This document shows, piece after piece, positions 25,562 to 33,927 of a stretch of 64,000 nt of DNA. Numbering within the stretch: position 1 is the first letter of the stretch; the number at the start of each line of letters is the position of its first letter. The stretch is from Nodosilinea sp. E11 (GTDB lineage: Bacteria; Cyanobacteriota; Cyanobacteriia; Phormidesmidales; Phormidesmidaceae): NCBI RefSeq assembly GCF_032813545.1, contig NZ_CP136520.1:2474001-2538000 (forward strand), written 5' to 3'. The position numbers and the translations under genes were made by a program. The notes under the pieces were generated by a model that saw only the letters and a list, made by a program, of their open reading frames with translations, ran no database searches and was not told the DNA's origin.

Positions 25562-26377
25562 CTAGCGCTGCGATCGCTTGGGCCGACCTTGTTTGACCAA
25601 CGCTAGCCACAGCAGCAGCAGCCCAGCCGCAATTAGGGCCACCCACCGAATGGCGGGGATATCGCTTTGGCGCACGGCGATCGCCACAAAGGCCCATACG
25701 TACACCAGGGTAAACGCAATATCTCCGCGCTGATAAATCACGATTGCGCCGATCAGCGCGGCTACAACCGTCATGGCCACCGTCCAAGCCACAGCCGAAA
25801 TTCCCCAGCCACCCCAGGGCCAAACGTAGAGGGCAGAGGCGATGTTGACAATGGTAGCCACCGACACCCAACTCAAATACAAGCTAAAGGGAATATGGGC
25901 CATCCAGCGGCGCTGGCGAGACACCCGATAGCCCAGAGACGGGTTGTGGCTAGCCAGGCCGATATGCAGCGTCACATAACTAGCAATCAGCGCCAGCAGC
26001 AGGCTCACCATCGCCAACACTGACCAGCCGAACTGCTGGAGCGAAAACAGCACAATCCAAATGGTCTGGACGATGCAGGCAAAAATTAGTAGCAGGTTGA
26101 CCCGCTGAATTTGGGGATCTTGCCGCCGCTCTGGATGAAACTGGTAAATGCCGTAGGCAAATAAACCCAGATAGATGATGCCCCAAATGGCAAAGGCGTA
26201 GCTAGCCGGAGTGATCAGCACCCCAGCCAACAAGGTGTTAGACAGTTCGCCAACATTCTGGCCCCCTGGCGGAAAGCGGTTAAACAGGGTGTTAAATACC
26301 ACCGCACCGACGATCGCGATCGCGGTAGCAATGGCAAGACCGAGGCCATTGCTAGACCGATTTTGGGAATTATCCAT
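25562..26377 (-). CDS. TspO/MBR-like tryptophan-rich membrane protein
   Basis: 271 residues with about eight hydrophobic segments. It has the pattern seen in cyanobacterial proteins annotated 'tryptophan-rich sensory protein': ITPASYAFAIWGIIYLGLFA near residue 55 (P-x-x-FxxWxxxY), then VQTIWIVLF and IPFSLYLSWVSVATIVNIAS. It is longer than classical TspO (about 160 aa). The ligand is unknown; porphyrin or carotenoid sensing is only a family association. It lies 100 bp upstream of the recA stop, on the same strand. Confidence 0.75.
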   Translation of the reverse strand: MDNSQNRSSNGLGLAIATAIAIVGAVVFNTLFNRFPPGGQNVGELSNTLLAGVLITPASYAFAIWGIIYLGLFAYGIYQFHPERRQDPQIQRVNLLLIFACIVQTIWIVLFSLQQFGWSVLAMVSLLLALIASYVTLHIGLASHNPSLGYRVSRQRRWMAHIPFSLYLSWVSVATIVNIASALYVWPWGGWGISAVAWTVAMTVVAALIGAIVIYQRGDIAFTLVYVWAFVAIAVRQSDIPAIRWVALIAAGLLLLWLALVKQGRPKRSQR

Positions 26378-26477
26378 GGGCCTACTTGAAAGCGTAAGCC
26401 CTATCCTCCCCCGATCGACAGCAAAACACCACTACCCTCAGTCAGAGTTGGCGCTGGCATGCTCTGGCTACAGCGGT

Positions 26478-27542
26478 CTACTCGACTTCGAGCAGGTCGT
26501 CGGTGTCGTCGTCGGGAGGTTCGACAGTGACGGGTGCCCCGTTGATCGCCAGCTTATCGCGCACCTGGGCTTCGACCTGAGCAGCAAAGGCGGCATCTTC
26601 AATCAGGCGCTGCACGGTGTTGTCACGGCCTTGGCCAATGTTGTCGCCGTCGTAGCTGTACCAGGCCCCTTTGCGAGTGATGACGCCGGTTTGCTCGGCC
26701 AGGTCAACCAAGCAGCCCATGGTCGAAATGCCCTGACCAAACAAAATATCAAACTCGGCAATGCGAAACGGGGGGGCTACCTTATTCTTCGCCACTTTTA
26801 CCTTGGCGCGAATACCATACTCTTCGGTGCCTTTCTTGAGGGTTTGAATGCGGCGAATATCAAGCCGCACCGAGGCATAGAACTTGAGGGCATTGCCACC
26901 AGTAGTGACCTCGGGGTTGCCGTAGGAGATGCCGATTTTTTGGCGCAGCTGATTCAAAAAGATCACGGTGCACTGCGATTTGCCGATGCTGCCAGTAATT
27001 TTGCGCAGGGCCTGGCTCATTAGTCGCGCCTGTAAGCCCACGTGGGCATCGCCCATCTCACCTTCGATTTCAGCGCGGGGCACTAAGGCCGCTACCGAGT
27101 CAACGACGACGACATCTACCGCCGCCGAGCGCACCAGCTGATCGACGATTTCTAACCCCATTTCGCCCGTGTCGGGCTGAGACACCAGCAGCTCGTCGAT
27201 ATTCACCCCCAGAGCCTTGGCGTAGATCGGGTCGAGGGCGTGCTCGGCATCGACAAAGGCAGCCACCCCGCCCGACTTCTGCACCTCCGCCAGGGCGTGC
27301 AGGGCCACGGTGGTTTTACCCGAGCTTTCGGGGCCGTAGATTTCGATCACGCGGCCTTTGGGCAGGCCACCACCCAGAGCCAAATCGAGGGTGAGCGCAC
27401 CGGTAGGAATGGTTTCGATCGTCATGCGGCTGGCTTCGCCTAAACGCATGATTGCCCCCTTGCCAAAGTTGCGCTCAATCTGGCTGAGCACCATGGAAAG
27501 GGCCTTTTGTTTCTCGGTACCGGCGTTTTGTTTAGATGCCAT
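26478..27542 (-). CDS. recA: recombinase RecA
   Basis: 354 residues from ATG 27542 ([15 protein letters not shown]), the usual length; an upstream TTG would add 30 unconserved residues. Walker [15 protein letters not shown], Walker [21 protein letters not shown], loop L2 region [20 protein letters not shown], and the C-terminal domain with [18 protein letters not shown]. It forms the strand-exchange filament and triggers LexA self-cleavage. The acidic C-terminal tail [11 protein letters not shown] is typical. Confidence 0.98.
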   Translation of the reverse strand: MASKQNAGTEKQKALSMVLSQIERNFGKGAIMRLGEASRMTIETIPTGALTLDLALGGGLPKGRVIEIYGPESSGKTTVALHALAEVQKSGGVAAFVDAEHALDPIYAKALGVNIDELLVSQPDTGEMGLEIVDQLVRSAAVDVVVVDSVAALVPRAEIEGEMGDAHVGLQARLMSQALRKITGSIGKSQCTVIFLNQLRQKIGISYGNPEVTTGGNALKFYASVRLDIRRIQTLKKGTEEYGIRAKVKVAKNKVAPPFRIAEFDILFGQGISTMGCLVDLAEQTGVITRKGAWYSYDGDNIGQGRDNTVQRLIEDAAFAAQVEAQVRDKLAINGAPVTVEPPDDDTDDLLEVE

Positions 27543-27727
27543 AGCTGCCTGAAGATAGATCGAATGGGGAACGAAGGGGTGGATACTGCGGGCCTGGGCG
27601 ATCGCCTGGGAGATGCCCTTAGTAAACCCCACTCCAGCCCAGAAATGTAGTTAATGCGGGGAAATCCTTGACACCACCTGGGGCTAATCTCAGCGTCCAT
27701 CGCCCATTGCCCTAGCCCCAATTGCAT

Positions 27728-27750
27728 AGTACGCTTGAACCAAATTCAAG
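27728..27750 (-). promoter_or_regulatory. inverted repeat upstream of recA, possible LexA-type site
   Basis: CTTGAA (27734-27739) and TTCAAG (27745-27750) form a perfect 6-bp inverted repeat. AGTACGCTTGAACC at 27728-27741 resembles the cyanobacterial LexA consensus RGTACNNNDGTWCB with one mismatch. It lies about 190 bp upstream of recA and 110 bp upstream of the divergent small gene, so its target is uncertain. Confidence 0.25.
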
Positions 27751-27861
27751 GCCTCCAGCGATGGGGTGCGAACCTCACCCTGGAGGGGTGCTTGGGGAAT
27801 AGGGGGGAGGTGAACCGCGTAGGACAACGGTCGAGTCGCAGCACTAAGGGAGTCGATGCCA

Positions 27862-28083
27862 ATGGATACAGGTCGTCTAATTCAGGTGTCGGTGTTTCCA
27901 GGTTGGGTGGCGGGGGTGACCTATCACCAGGGGTTGGGGTACCGCTGCTGGGTGATCAACCCAGATCTGGCGGTACTCAACGATGGCGAAATGTATGCCA
28001 GCAGCGAGGATGCGATCGCTGCCGGTCGTCTGTTTATCCATCATTCTACTGGGGCTGAACCCGACCGGGGCAGTAGGGGATAA
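27862..28083 (+). CDS. small conserved cyanobacterial protein (73 aa)
   Basis: MDTGRLIQVSVFPGWVAGVT begins a compact, mixed alpha/beta-like sequence (YRCWVINPDLAVLNDGEMY, then SSEDAIAAGRLFIHHST). I chose ATG 27862 because AAGGGAG at 27846-27852 then has a normal spacing; ATG 27856 is too close. The sequence has the feel of a short beta-rich domain, with no membrane helix. No named family is recognised. It is divergent from recA and followed 75 bp later by the TRIC channel gene. Confidence 0.6.
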   Translation: MDTGRLIQVSVFPGWVAGVTYHQGLGYRCWVINPDLAVLNDGEMYASSEDAIAAGRLFIHHSTGAEPDRGSRG

Positions 28084-28158
28084 TGGGCGGGTTGGCGGTC
28101 TTCATTTGGTGAGCTGTCACGCCGCCCCACTAGTCGGCCTATCCCTGAGCAACCCCCC

Positions 28159-28785
28159 ATGGAATACGTTTTGGCGCAAGTTGGAGTGGCGGTGTTTGCT
28201 GTCTCGGGGGTCTTGTCTGCCACCCGCCAGCGCCTCGACATCTTTAGCATTGTGGTGGTGGGGTTGCTGACGGCAATTAGCGGCGGCACCCTACGGGATG
28301 TGATTCTCAATGTGCCGGTGTTTTGGCTGCTCGATCTAACCGCCTTTTGGGTGGCCCTGGGGGCCTCCTTTGCCACCTTTGTGGGCATTCGCTTTATTCT
28401 CAAGCTGCCCCTGCGGCTGCTGTCTTACCTCGATGCCATGGGGGTAGCCCTGTTTGCGGTGCAAGCGATCGATAAAACGCTGCTGTTTGGCTACCCCGCC
28501 GCCGTGGCGGTGGTAATGGGCCTGATCACCAGCATCGCTGGGGGCATTATTCGCGATGTGGTCACCCATCGGCCCACGCTGCTGCTGTCGCGAGAACTGT
28601 ACGCGACGCCGATTGTGCTGGGGGGCATCGTCTATGTGGTGCTGCTGCACCTGATGCCCTCGCCCTTCTGTCGTTTGATTGCGATGGGGCTAATATTTGG
28701 CCTGCGGGCGATCGCGATTCGCTGGCGGCTGTTTTTGCCCCTGCGGCTGACCCTAAAAATTGACCTGGATCGAGAGCAGAGTTGA
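28159..28785 (+). CDS. TRIC cation channel family protein (UPF0126)
   Basis: 208 residues, seven TM segments arranged as two three-helix repeats. The repeats carry the family motifs LLTAISGGTLRDVILNVPVF (about 36-55) and LITSIAGGIIRDVVTHRP (about 117-134), each with GG-x-x-RD. Prokaryotic TRIC homologues are trimeric monovalent-cation channels, so K+ counter-ion movement is a reasonable expectation. Confidence 0.9.
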   Translation: MEYVLAQVGVAVFAVSGVLSATRQRLDIFSIVVVGLLTAISGGTLRDVILNVPVFWLLDLTAFWVALGASFATFVGIRFILKLPLRLLSYLDAMGVALFAVQAIDKTLLFGYPAAVAVVMGLITSIAGGIIRDVVTHRPTLLLSRELYATPIVLGGIVYVVLLHLMPSPFCRLIAMGLIFGLRAIAIRWRLFLPLRLTLKIDLDREQS

Positions 28786-28957
28786 GTTTTGTTGGGCGAT
28801 CGCGTCGTTTCTCAAACTACTTTTATGCCCTGTTCGCCCCGCTGGGCGTTGCCGGTAGCCAAAAACTCTAGAATATACCGCCATAATCCCAGAGCACCAA
28901 TTCTGCTGTTCTATATCCTGGCTACACTGAGAAGCAACTTCCCTACTGCCCTAGGCC

Positions 28958-29257
28958 ATGCAAAACACCGCTCTGGCACCCCTGGTCGAACACATTACCC
29001 AGCAGCTTGGCACCCTCTCAGAAGCAGAGCTGCGAACCATTCAAGACTTTGTCGATTATTTGATCTGGAAGCACCAGGACGACCCTGGGCAACCCCTGGC
29101 CCGGCGATCCGCCGAAGCACGCGCGATCGATCGCATCGCCGACCTCGATAACCCCACCCAGTGGGTGACAGTAATTGAGGAGGGCGAAGAGGTGGATGTT
29201 GAGCGTTTACACCAACGGTTAAGAGATCGTGGCTTTCAAATCGAGATACCTGATTAA
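28958..29257 (+). CDS. antitoxin-like protein of a type II TA pair
   Basis: 99 residues, acidic. An N-terminal helical domain (LVEHITQQLGTLSEAELRTI, then QDFVDYLIWKHQ) resembles the DUF2281-like antitoxins found with RelE/ParE toxins. The C-terminal part (VTVIEEGEEVDVERLHQRLR) is typical of an unstructured toxin-wrapping segment. Its end overlaps the downstream toxin-like gene by 29 bp, which is usual for TA modules. Family name not certain. Confidence 0.65.
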   Translation: MQNTALAPLVEHITQQLGTLSEAELRTIQDFVDYLIWKHQDDPGQPLARRSAEARAIDRIADLDNPTQWVTVIEEGEEVDVERLHQRLRDRGFQIEIPD

Positions 29258-29555
29258 GACCCATCGATTGGTTGAAGCAGAAGACTTGCCCGAGTTGCCG
29301 AGTGAACTGAGGGAAATTTTCAGCGATTTACGGGAGTCGGTCTTAATTCTTGATCCCTATCGATGTCTTGGCCTGCCCAACCATACTCTCAAAGGTCAGT
29401 TGAGCAATTATCGAGCAATCGAAATCGATTGGAATGGCATAACCTATCGCTTGGTCTATAGAATCTATGACGCTCCGGCCCCAAGGCGGGTACTAGTGCT
29501 GAGCTTTGCTGAGCATGACCCGGCCTACGAACGAGCGATCGCGCGTAAACCCTAG
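29229..29555 (+). CDS. RelE/ParE-superfamily toxin-like protein
   Basis: 108 residues from GTG 29229, overlapping the antitoxin-like gene. It has the RelE-type pattern YRLVYRIYDAPAPRRVLVLS (central strands) and a C-terminal AEHDPAYERAIARK. GLPNHTLKGQLSNYRAIEI supplies the expected L-K-G-x-L…YR segment seen in RelE toxins. Likely an mRNA interferase or gyrase inhibitor, neutralised by the upstream partner. The catalytic class is not resolved. Confidence 0.7.
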   Translation: MAFKSRYLIKTHRLVEAEDLPELPSELREIFSDLRESVLILDPYRCLGLPNHTLKGQLSNYRAIEIDWNGITYRLVYRIYDAPAPRRVLVLSFAEHDPAYERAIARKP

Positions 29556-29651
29556 CGTTAGCGGTGCGCCCTAGCCTGAATCCCCTTAGGCGTAAAGTTA
29601 GACCGAGCGATCCGTGAGCCATAATGGGGCCAGATTTAGCAAATTGTCTGA

Positions 29652-30239
29652 ATGGCTGACCTTCCCCACCGCACTAATTCTTTGCTTTGGCAGATTCGCC
29701 AAAGCATGCAAAACCTGGGGGAATGGTTTGAGTACCAGTTTTCTCGGGTCAATGTGAATGGCCCGGAGGTGCCCCGGTGGCCGTGGCTAGGGCCGGTGGC
29801 TGAGGGCTTGTTTTGGCTTACCATCGCCGCTCTTACCCTGTGGACGGGCTGGCTACTGTACCGGGGCATCGTCACCTATCTCAACCGGCAGCGGCAGAGC
29901 ACCAATGCGACCCAGCGTTCCGCTCCTACCACAGCAGCCCTTCAGCAGGCAACCCACTGGTGGCGTGAGGCCCAGCGTTTTGCCCAGCAGGGCGACTACG
30001 CTGCGGCCTGTCAAGCGCTCTACATGGCGGGGCTAGCCCGACTCAACGACACCGAAACCGTGCTCTACCGCGCCAGCCGCACTGATGGCGAATATTTGGA
30101 CTGCATGGCTGCCAACCCCAGCCGTCCCTACGAACTACTAATTCGCACCCATGAGCGCCTTACCTACGGTGAAGCTCTGGCCACCGAGGAGACGTACCAG
30201 CGGTGCCGCCGCGCCTACCAGGAGATCGCCCAGTCGTGA
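29652..30239 (+). CDS. DUF4129 domain-containing membrane protein
   Basis: 195 residues. One TM helix (about 55-76: GLFWLTIAALTLWTGWLLY), then a cytoplasmic DUF4129 domain with WWREAQRFAQQGDYAAACQA (helical, TPR-like), DGEYL and YELLIRTHERLTYGEALAT. First of four tightly coupled genes. DUF4129 proteins accompany MoxR-DUF58 systems and often a transglutaminase; no transglutaminase is present here. Confidence 0.85.
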   Translation: MADLPHRTNSLLWQIRQSMQNLGEWFEYQFSRVNVNGPEVPRWPWLGPVAEGLFWLTIAALTLWTGWLLYRGIVTYLNRQRQSTNATQRSAPTTAALQQATHWWREAQRFAQQGDYAAACQALYMAGLARLNDTETVLYRASRTDGEYLDCMAANPSRPYELLIRTHERLTYGEALATEETYQRCRRAYQEIAQS

Positions 30240-31429
30240 TGCGATCGCTGCCCTGGAATCGCCGTACCCTGGGGCTGGCACTGCTGGCCCTGACCCTATT
30301 GCTGGGGTTGCTAATCTTGGGCACACCCGCAGCCAGTCGGCTTACCAGTGGCTCGACCTGGCACCGGGGGCCAGCGGGCTATAGCGCCTGGTACGAGGCC
30401 CTAGAGCAGCAGGGGGTAGCGGTGCAGCGCTGGCAGCGCCCAGTCTCAGAGTTGCTGACACGCCTTGAAGACAACTTTCAAAACGACGATGAGGCCCCAG
30501 CCGTCACTCTAATCCAGGACGAAGGCCCAGCCCCAGCAGACACGCTGTTGGTGGTGCTGCCGGGGTTTATCGAAGAGCCCGATTTACCCGCCCTGCTGCC
30601 CTGGGTGCCCGAGTGGGTAGAAGCGGGCCATCGGCTGGTGGTGTTGGGGGTTAAAACGCCCGCCACGGCGGCACCCTTTTCGCAAACCTTGGCCAGCGAG
30701 GCGGGGCCGGTGCAGATCGATACCCGCCGCCGATCGAGTATTGGGTTTGCCCCGGCCATTGTGCTCAGAGATGACTATGGCGCGGTGGTGTGGCAAGAAT
30801 CGCTGGCGGGTGGGCAGTTTACGGTGGCGGCAACGCCTCACCTGGGGGCCAATGCCTACCGCAACCAGCCCGGCAACTTTGCTCTGCTGACAGCACTGGT
30901 CACTGAGGCCGGTGGGCGAGTGTGGGTCGATGAGTATGTACACGGCTACCGGGATGAGGAGGCGATCGCGGCTGAGATCGGCGGCAGTTGGGTCGATTAC
31001 CTGGCCCGTACACCTTTGGTGATTCTCGTCGCTCAGGTGCTGGCCGTCTCGCTGCTGGCCCTGCTGGCCTACAACCGCAGGCTGGGCCAGCGCCGTGCCC
31101 TGCCTCAGGCCACGCTAGACAACAGCCAGGCCTACATTCAGGCCCTAGCTGGGGTGCTGCACAAAGCGGGCAGCCACGACTTTGTGGTGCAAACCCTGGG
31201 CCAAGCCGAGCGCCTGCGACTGCAAAAGTCCTTAGGGTTAGGCCCCACGCCTCTCCCGATCGAGCAGTTGCAAGCCGCCTGGAATGCTCAGCTAGGACGC
31301 CCTGCCACCGATCTAGCCGCAATTTTGTACCCCACCCCACCCCAAGGAGAACGCCAACTGCGCGACTGGCTCAAACGGTTACAATCCCTTCAGCCCCTTA
31401 CCCAGGAGACCCTGGCCGACCATGAGTGA
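30239..31429 (+). CDS. DUF4350 domain-containing protein
   Basis: 396 residues. TM helix at about 8-28. A periplasmic-like DUF4350 domain resembles glutamine-amidotransferase folds (SAWYEALEQQGVAVQRW … TLLVVLPGFIEEPDLPALL). GGRVWVDEYVHGYRDEEAI is next, then a second TM (about 265-285) before a cytoplasmic tail. ATG 30239 shares its first base with the TGA of the DUF4129 gene (TGATG), so translation is coupled. Ends overlapping the MoxR gene. Confidence 0.85.
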   Translation: MRSLPWNRRTLGLALLALTLLLGLLILGTPAASRLTSGSTWHRGPAGYSAWYEALEQQGVAVQRWQRPVSELLTRLEDNFQNDDEAPAVTLIQDEGPAPADTLLVVLPGFIEEPDLPALLPWVPEWVEAGHRLVVLGVKTPATAAPFSQTLASEAGPVQIDTRRRSSIGFAPAIVLRDDYGAVVWQESLAGGQFTVAATPHLGANAYRNQPGNFALLTALVTEAGGRVWVDEYVHGYRDEEAIAAEIGGSWVDYLARTPLVILVAQVLAVSLLALLAYNRRLGQRRALPQATLDNSQAYIQALAGVLHKAGSHDFVVQTLGQAERLRLQKSLGLGPTPLPIEQLQAAWNAQLGRPATDLAAILYPTPPQGERQLRDWLKRLQSLQPLTQETLADHE

Positions 31430-32372
31430 CCTACAGGCGGCAATGACGCGCATTGGCACCACCCTCAGCAGTGTGGTAGTGGGCCAAGAACCCCTGGTGC
31501 AAGAGCTGTTGGTGGCGCTGCTGGCCGGTGGCCACGTGATTTTAGAAGGGGTCCCGGGCACCGGCAAGACCCTGCTAGTCCGCGCCCTGTCTCAGCTAAT
31601 TCGCGCCGACTTTGGCCGCATTCAGCTGACCCCCGACATTTTGCCGTCGGATATTTCGGGCACCAACGTGTTTGACCTCACTAGCCGCACCTTTACCCTC
31701 AAAAAAGGGCCGGTGTTTACGCAGGTGCTGTTGGCCGACGAAATCAACCGCACGCCACCCAAGACCCAGTCGGCCCTGCTAGAAGCGATGGAAGAACAGC
31801 AGGTGACCCTAGATGGCACCAGCCACCCGCTGCCCGATCTGTTTTGGGTCGTGGCCACCCAAAACCCGCTGGAGTTTGAGGGCACCTACCCTCTGCCCGA
31901 GGCCCAGCTCGATCGCTTTCTATTTAAGCTGGTGGTGGGCTACCCTGCCCCCGCCGCCGAAAAGCAAATGCTGATCAACGCCCAGGCCGGGTTTGAGGCC
32001 AAGCGGCTAGATATTGGCCAACTCAAACCGATCGCTGCCGCCCACCACATTTTGGCGGCCCGTCAAGCCGTCAAAGCCCTGCCCGTACAAGAGCCCATTC
32101 TTGACTATCTGCTGGCCTTGGCCCACAAAACCCGCCAGCACCCCGACTTAGATCTGGGCACCTCTCCCCGCTCTACGGTGCAGTGGCTGGCAGCCTGCAA
32201 AGCCCACGCCTGGCTCAACGGGCAAGCGTTTGTTACCCCCGACAATGTGAAGGCCGTGGCCCTGCCCCTGCTGCGCCACCGGCTGATGCTAAGCGCTGAG
32301 GCCCAGCTAGATGGACTGACCTGCGATCGCATCATCCAAACTGTGCTCGACAGCGTGGCGGTGCCCCGCTAA
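31422..32372 (+). CDS. MoxR-type AAA+ ATPase
   Basis: 316 residues. Walker A LEGVPGTGKTLL, Walker B QVLLADEINRTPPKTQSALL, sensor 1 WVVATQNPLEFEGTYPLPEA, arginine-finger region QLDRFLFKL, sensor 2 SPRSTVQWL. MoxR ATPases act as chaperones that load or remodel partner complexes, typically with DUF58 and VWA-domain proteins. The start overlaps the DUF4350 stop by eight bases. Confidence 0.95.
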   Translation: MSDLQAAMTRIGTTLSSVVVGQEPLVQELLVALLAGGHVILEGVPGTGKTLLVRALSQLIRADFGRIQLTPDILPSDISGTNVFDLTSRTFTLKKGPVFTQVLLADEINRTPPKTQSALLEAMEEQQVTLDGTSHPLPDLFWVVATQNPLEFEGTYPLPEAQLDRFLFKLVVGYPAPAAEKQMLINAQAGFEAKRLDIGQLKPIAAAHHILAARQAVKALPVQEPILDYLLALAHKTRQHPDLDLGTSPRSTVQWLAACKAHAWLNGQAFVTPDNVKAVALPLLRHRLMLSAEAQLDGLTCDRIIQTVLDSVAVPR

Positions 32373-33694
32373 TGGCGATCATTCCCACGGGGCGCACCTA
32401 CGGGCTACTGCTAGGGGGCGGGGTCGTGGCCACCCTGCTCACCAATTTTTTCGATGCCCCCAACCGTCTCACCGTGGCTCTGGTAGCCCTGGCGCTATTC
32501 AATGGCGTTGTGATCGCCCTGATGGTGGCAGACGGTTGGCAGGTCAACGCACGGCGCGCCACCATCAGGCGGGAGCCCTTACACCGGCTGTCTATCGGTC
32601 GCGACAACCCGATTTTGCTAGAGGCCGAGGCCGCTAGCCGCACCCGGCTGCGCCTGTTTGACAACTACCCCGCCGCGTTTGACGGCACGCCGATGCCCCT
32701 AGAGGTTGATCTCAACGGCAAGGAACCCGAAACGCTCACCTTTACCGTCAACCCCAAGCAGCGAGGCGAGTATAGCTGGGGCGACCTCCAGCTTCAGCAG
32801 CGGGGGCCGTGGGGGCTAGCCTGGGCCGACTGGACCGTGCCGGCGGCAGCGACCGTCGCCGTCTACCCCGACCTGATCGGCCTCAACCAGCTCTCAGTTA
32901 AGCTGGCCCTGCAGGCCACCGGCACTCTGAAGCAAAAGCGGCGTATGGGGGTGGGCACCGAGTTTGCCGAACTGCGCGAGTATGGCACGGGCGACGATCT
33001 GCGCTTTGTGGACTGGAAGGCCACGGCCCGCCTCAGTCAGCCCCTGGTGCGAGTGCTAGAACCCGAGCGTGAGCAAACCCTATTGATTCTTTTAGACCGT
33101 GGTCGGCTGATGACGGCCCAGGTGCAGGGATTAACCCGCTTTGACTGGGGCATGAATGCAGCTCTCTCGCTGGCCTTGGCCGGGGTATCGCGGGGCGATC
33201 GCGTCGGCCTAGGCGTGTTCGATCGCACCCTGCACACCTGGCTCCCCCCTCAGGGCGGGCGGGCCAACTTCCAGCAGATGATCGAACGGCTAACCCCCCT
33301 GGAGCCAGTGCTGGAAGAATCCGACTACCTAGCCGCCGCCCTCCACGCAGCCCAGCAGCAGCACCGCCGCTCACTGGTGGTAATTCTTACCGATATTGTG
33401 GATGAAACCGCCAGCGCCGAACTGCTCTCGGCCCTGGCCCGCCTGCGCCCTCGCCATCTGCCCTTCTGCATTACGCTGCGCGATCCAGCGATCGATCGCC
33501 AGGCCCACCAGCCCACTGCCGCCGTTGATGCAGCCTACCAGCGGGCGGTGGCGCTAGATTTGCTCAGTCAGCGGGCAGCGGCCTTTGCTCGGCTCAAACA
33601 GCGGGGCGTGCTGGTGCTCGATGCCCCCGCCGACCAGATTGCAGAGCCCTTAGTCGAACGTTATTTGCACATTAAGAGTCAGAGCAAACTTTAG
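32372..33694 (+). CDS. DUF58 domain-containing protein
   Basis: 440 residues. Two TM segments near the N-terminus (about 9-27 and 30-48). Then a beta-rich extracellular or periplasmic domain and the DUF58 core GTEFAELREYGTGDDLRFVD followed by WKATARLSQPLV. A VWA-like C-terminal domain has LLILLDRGRLM in place of a canonical MIDAS DxSxS, so metal binding is doubtful. Shares one base with the MoxR stop (TAATG). Last gene of the four-gene run; such clusters are implicated in envelope or stress functions. Confidence 0.93.
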   Translation: MAIIPTGRTYGLLLGGGVVATLLTNFFDAPNRLTVALVALALFNGVVIALMVADGWQVNARRATIRREPLHRLSIGRDNPILLEAEAASRTRLRLFDNYPAAFDGTPMPLEVDLNGKEPETLTFTVNPKQRGEYSWGDLQLQQRGPWGLAWADWTVPAAATVAVYPDLIGLNQLSVKLALQATGTLKQKRRMGVGTEFAELREYGTGDDLRFVDWKATARLSQPLVRVLEPEREQTLLILLDRGRLMTAQVQGLTRFDWGMNAALSLALAGVSRGDRVGLGVFDRTLHTWLPPQGGRANFQQMIERLTPLEPVLEESDYLAAALHAAQQQHRRSLVVILTDIVDETASAELLSALARLRPRHLPFCITLRDPAIDRQAHQPTAAVDAAYQRAVALDLLSQRAAAFARLKQRGVLVLDAPADQIAEPLVERYLHIKSQSKL

Positions 33695-33745
33695 CTCACA
33701 TTATTTACAACTGGCCACAGCTACATACCACATCCTACTTGGCTA

Positions 33746-33818
33746 CCCCCGATTCCACCGGGCGAACAGCGGTAAGACCTCCGGCCAGGCTATGCCATTT
33801 GCCCTGCCGAATCGGGGG
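33746..33818. repeat. inverted repeat CCCCCGATTC / GAATCGGGGG
   Basis: CCCCCGATTC (33746-33755) and its exact complement (33809-33818) bracket 53 bases between the DUF58 gene and the next repeat. The same AATCGGGG motif recurs in the adjoining element. It is probably another palindromic repeat piece and could terminate transcription from either side. Confidence 0.6.
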
Positions 33819-33819
33819 G

Positions 33820-33927
33820 AATACCAAATCCGACCCACAAAACCCCGATTCGTAACCGATACCTCGTAGGGGCATTGTAGTGCAATGCCCCTACAAATCG
33901 GGGGGTAGACAGATAGGATTCGGTATT
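33820..33927 (-). repeat. 108-bp MITE-like repeat, copy 2 (supplies a stop codon)
   Basis: Ends AATACCAAATCC (33820-33831) and GGATTCGGTATT (33916-33927) are near-perfect inverted repeats. Inside, GTAGGGGCATTG (33866-33877) pairs with CAATGCCCCTAC (33883-33894), and AACCCCGATT pairs with AATCGGGG, so the whole element can fold. On the minus strand the first bases (TAATACC…) supply the TAA stop of the hybrid kinase gene. Confidence 0.8.

Noticed and set aside
27735..28058. A 107-codon frame upstream of the TRIC gene in another phase
   Set aside because: Gly/Arg-rich with no Shine-Dalgarno; the overlapping 73-codon frame has a better ribosome site and protein-like composition.
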